Position numbers and translations under genes: made by a program. Of a stretch of DNA of 64,000 nucleotides, positions 61,119-64,000 are shown one piece after another. The DNA comes from Bacteroidota bacterium (GTDB lineage: Bacteria > Bacteroidota > Ignavibacteria > Palsa-1295): positions 335,635 to 399,634 of the forward strand of contig JAFDZW010000001.1 in NCBI GenBank assembly GCA_018266755.1, given 5' to 3'. The notes under the pieces are model-generated. The model made no database searches. It was given only the letters and a program-made list of their open reading frames with translations, and was not told the origin of the DNA. Within the stretch, counting starts at the first letter, position 1, and each line of letters opens with the position of its first letter.

Positions 61119-63497
61119 ATGAACAGAGTTGTGTTTGCAGTATGTGCGGTTTGTGTAGGACTATCTATTTTTCGTGGGGATGTCGTCGCGCAACCCTCGA
61201 CGGATTCGCTGATCGAACATTCGCTTCGATATGTGGATTATCCGGGATATGTCCGACACGAGGGGCTGCCGGAGATGAAGCCTCGGCTCGGCCTTTATTT
61301 CAATAACGTACCGGCCGACACCATTCGCGCGATGACGCACGGTGCCGATACGGTTCGCGGCAGCCGCATTTGGCATGTCGCACCGCATTGGTCGGCGGAT
61401 AATGCCGGGCTCATGATCGGCGATATTGTGCTTCGCGTCAACGGCCTGACGCTCGAAGATTCGGTGTATGGCGCCGACGATGTGCTCAACACCCGCATCA
61501 GCAAGATGCACACGGGCGATACGCTCGTCGTCGATTTCCTGCGCAAGAGCAAGCCGATGAGAGTTACCGTGCCCCTTACCGGAGGAAAACGGTCGCCTGC
61601 ACGAGCATATACCGAATTTGCAGGTCTCGGCCCAGTGCGTACGGATTCATGGCTGCAGAATACGCTCAAAGAAAAACATCTGACGGCGTATGCGGATACA
61701 ATCGCAAAGCAGATCGCCGGACTTGCAGATATGGATTATTGCGATCGTCCGTTCACCGCCCGTCCCGACCCATTCCGTTTGAATGCCGTGACATACCTCG
61801 ATCATTTTCCCTTGCGTGTTGGTGCGTTATCGCGATTGATCGATCAGTCGGTCTGGGATAGCATTGCATCCGGGCAAGGCCTTGCCGGGGCTCTTGCCGC
61901 AGCCGCGTATCAACTTGGTGTTACGCCAGCGCCGTCACGATTTGACCGGCCGAAGACAGTCGATGCAATGAAACGCTATCTCGATCAGGTCGAGACACAC
62001 GTCACAGCCGCTGTTATGCCGATCGGCCCCAAACTTGCGAATATCGTCGAAGGACTTGCGCAGTTACTCAATGTGGAGCATAACTGGGAAGACGAAGTCG
62101 ATACGACGACAGACCCAGTGAAGCAATTACAGGTTCGGACTGCGACGGAAGACAAACTCGTCGAGTTACTCGGTGCGGCCGACAAAATGAATCTTTCCGA
62201 GATGACCGTCGCAGCTCAAATGTTCGCCGCGCTTGCCGACACGAATTGGATTACTGCTTTCGCATCGACCTTCGATCACACTGCTCCGATCGCGAAGAAG
62301 ATAGCGGGCGTCGATGGCGACGTGCTGGCATATTGGGATACTCCATATGGCCGGTGTGTCATCGGAGGTCGCGGAGCGAACCGCTATTCTGGCAACTTCG
62401 CGTTCATCTTCGATATCGGCGGTGACGACGAGTACGATCTGCCTGCATGCCGCTACGGCAGTGCGCGGCTTGTTGTCGATGTTTCAGGAAACGACGTGTA
62501 TCGTGGCAACGAAGCGGCAGGGTCGGGTGTCGGTTGTGTCGATGCGTTGATCGATCGTACCGGAGACGACACGTATCGCTCGGAAGATTGGTCGCAAGGA
62601 GCGGGATGTCTCGGCGTCGGTATCCTTGCAGATTTCGGTGGTGACGATATCTACACATCGCACTGGTGTTCGCAGGGTGCGGCGTTTCTCGGCATCGGCT
62701 TGCTCTACGATCATTCGGGAAGCGACCATTACACGTCGGATGTGTACTCGCAGGGCTTCGCCTATTCAAAAGGATTCGGGATGATCCTCGAGAACGGTGG
62801 TAACGATTCGTATCGTGCAGGGTGGAAATATCCCGATGACAGATGGCCGAATCGCGCGCATCTGGCGATGTCGCAAGGCTTCGGCTACGGGATGCGTCCG
62901 TGGAGCACCGGTGTCGGCACAAGCGGCGGGATCGGCCTCTTGAGCGACCGGCAGGGCGATGATGTGTACGATGCCGGTATTTTTAGTCAAGGCGGCAGCT
63001 ATTGGTATGCGCTCGGCATCCTGCATGACCGACAGGGTGCGGATCGGTATTCTGCCGGACAGTACTCGCAAGGCAGCGGCATTCATCTTTCGTTCGCGGC
63101 CTTGCTCGACGATAGCGGCGACGATAGTTACGATGCGTACGCATGGCTTGAACAAGGCAACGCGCACGATTGGTCTGCCGGATGTCTCGAGGATTGGGAC
63201 GGAAAGGATACATACCGATCAAGCGGCGCTTCGCAAGGTTGCGGCTTCTTCGTCTCGTTCGCGTATTTGCTCGATAGCCATGGCGACGATCGGTATTACA
63301 TCAAACAATCGGATACGACGAATTCTCAGGGCGGCGGCAATTTCATTCCTCCCCGACACAGCGGTTCGCTCGGTATCCTGCTCGATCTCGGGAAGAGCGA
63401 AGATTGGTACAGCGATACACGAATCAAACCGGGTGAGGCAGTCGTGAAATCGCAGACGGGGATCACATTCGACGATGGAGAGCCCGAGAAGAAGTAG
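61119..63497 (+). CDS. Exported PDZ protein with about twelve GDD-Y/SQG repeats
   Basis: 792 residues. Signal peptide ends VVAQ. A PDZ domain (about 45-155) is recognised from GLYFNNVPAD, GSRIWHVAPHWSADNAGLMIGDIVLRVNGL and TGDTLVVDFLRKSKPMRVTVPL. A helical region (about 170-400) follows. From about 430 to 760 come some twelve units of 26-35 residues following G-x-L-x-D-x-x-G-x-D-x-Y-x5-SQG-x-G (for example ADFGGDDIYTSHWCSQGAA, DRQGADRYSAGQYSQGSG, DSGDDSYDAYAWLEQGN). Asp clusters suggest calcium binding in a solenoid. No protease triad and no T9SS domain are seen. Function unknown. Confidence 0.82.
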   Translation: MNRVVFAVCAVCVGLSIFRGDVVAQPSTDSLIEHSLRYVDYPGYVRHEGLPEMKPRLGLYFNNVPADTIRAMTHGADTVRGSRIWHVAPHWSADNAGLMIGDIVLRVNGLTLEDSVYGADDVLNTRISKMHTGDTLVVDFLRKSKPMRVTVPLTGGKRSPARAYTEFAGLGPVRTDSWLQNTLKEKHLTAYADTIAKQIAGLADMDYCDRPFTARPDPFRLNAVTYLDHFPLRVGALSRLIDQSVWDSIASGQGLAGALAAAAYQLGVTPAPSRFDRPKTVDAMKRYLDQVETHVTAAVMPIGPKLANIVEGLAQLLNVEHNWEDEVDTTTDPVKQLQVRTATEDKLVELLGAADKMNLSEMTVAAQMFAALADTNWITAFASTFDHTAPIAKKIAGVDGDVLAYWDTPYGRCVIGGRGANRYSGNFAFIFDIGGDDEYDLPACRYGSARLVVDVSGNDVYRGNEAAGSGVGCVDALIDRTGDDTYRSEDWSQGAGCLGVGILADFGGDDIYTSHWCSQGAAFLGIGLLYDHSGSDHYTSDVYSQGFAYSKGFGMILENGGNDSYRAGWKYPDDRWPNRAHLAMSQGFGYGMRPWSTGVGTSGGIGLLSDRQGDDVYDAGIFSQGGSYWYALGILHDRQGADRYSAGQYSQGSGIHLSFAALLDDSGDDSYDAYAWLEQGNAHDWSAGCLEDWDGKDTYRSSGASQGCGFFVSFAYLLDSHGDDRYYIKQSDTTNSQGGGNFIPPRHSGSLGILLDLGKSEDWYSDTRIKPGEAVVKSQTGITFDDGEPEKK

Positions 63498-63504
63498 ATG
63501 AGTG

Positions 63505-64000
63505 CTATTGTATTCCGCGAGATGTGGTTGGGCTTGCAGATCGAATGGGAGTTGGAAACATCCGAATCGCAAGCACTACAACCCACAGTAAGAACACGCC
63601 GATATTGATCCGCTCCCAGATGCCGATCGATGGTGTCGGTTCGTTCGTTGCGACCTTAGGCGCATCGAGCGCTGTCAGAATGCCGAAGACAAGCAGCGTG
63701 ATGAATGTGGCGATCGAATACGCTCGAAATGTTTTGCCAAGTGCTGCAGCGGCAAAGACGAGCGCGAGAAGGTAGATTACTTCCGTGATACCGCCGAGTG
63801 TTAGATGCAGTGTGTCGGCGAACGTCCCGCCGCCGGCTGCTAGCGCCTCGCGAAGATGCATCGGCGCGAACGGCCAGATCAACCCAAGCGCACCATACGC
63901 GATGAGCAATCCGCCGGCAATGCGTAAGTGCCGGTTGTTCTCGGCCGAGCGCCAGATACCAACGGCGAACGCGATCATCATGATCGTATACGGAGTAGAT
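63505..64000 (-). CDS. DUF998-like membrane protein, partial
   Basis: The frame is open to the right edge of the window, so the N-terminus is missing; a Met pair near 63981 is internal or an alternative start. Four transmembrane helices are visible (LLIAYGALGLIWPFAPM, LTLGGITEVIYLLALVFAAAAL, SIATFITLLVFGILTAL, IGVFLLWVVVLAIRMF). The LHLTLGG and ALD phrases resemble the DUF998 family of unknown-function membrane proteins. The 3' end is 7 bp from the PDZ gene in convergent orientation. Confidence 0.7.
   Translation of the reverse strand, partial: STPYTIMMIAFAVGIWRSAENNRHLRIAGGLLIAYGALGLIWPFAPMHLREALAAGGGTFADTLHLTLGGITEVIYLLALVFAAAALGKTFRAYSIATFITLLVFGILTALDAPKVATNEPTPSIGIWERINIGVFLLWVVVLAIRMFPTPIRSASPTTSRGIQ

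Overview
The window reads as one contig from a moderately GC-rich Gram-negative bacterium of the Bacteroidota/Chlorobiota (FCB) side of the tree, most likely a Kapabacteria-like or Chlorobi-related lineage. This is inference from gene content: at least seven secreted proteins end in a type IX secretion (T9SS) type-A-like sorting domain, there is a GWxTD-domain protein, a PorE-like OmpA protein, a large B12-dependent ribonucleotide reductase, and many lipoproteins and signal peptides ending AxAQ. I found no rRNA, tRNA, CRISPR array, transposase or phage gene.

1-10 kb: an outer-membrane barrel, DsbD (reverse strand), a small membrane protein, then isoprenoid genes (type 2 IPP isomerase, polyprenyl diphosphate synthase) followed by HPr and a T9SS-exported beta-propeller. 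8-19 kb: a PD40/carboxypeptidase-regulatory/OmpA protein resembling T9SS PorE, a beta-barrel, and two giant tandem paralogous T9SS cargo proteins. 19-30 kb: a lamin-tail-domain surface protein, then a same-strand run rimO, GWxTD protein, divergent glycerate kinase-like protein, three small exported proteins and a large AddB-like nuclease. 30-46 kb: a T9SS metzincin protease, enzyme I of the PTS, and a sugar-nucleotide/glycan locus (rmlD-like, rmlB, rmlA, two glycosyltransferases, a GH172-like secreted protein) interrupted by an AT-rich insertion carrying a Cys-rich exported protein and a T9SS propeller.

46-58.6 kb: nrdJ, then an accessory zone. A RelE/Phd toxin-antitoxin pair sits between nrdJ and a degenerate copy of the last codons of nrdJ. 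Next come an unrecognised possible caspase/CHAT-like gene, a DUF2806-like gene and a convergent J-domain membrane protein, then small genes (two lipoprotein-anchored S26 signal-peptidase paralogues with His in place of the catalytic Lys, two VOC proteins, a DHFR-like protein, a second toxin-antitoxin pair) separated by REP-like palindromes built on GGACGGACT-n-AGTCCGTCC. 58.6-64 kb: a T9SS protein, a radical SAM protein, a PDZ protein carrying about a dozen GDD-Y/SQG repeats, and a partial DUF998-like membrane protein at the right edge.

Strongest leads: the nrdJ tail duplication around the toxin-antitoxin pair, the uncharacterised cassette at 50.3-53.4 kb, two mutually exclusive stems in the nrdJ leader, the Lys-to-His S26 lipoproteins, and the PDZ/SQG repeat protein.
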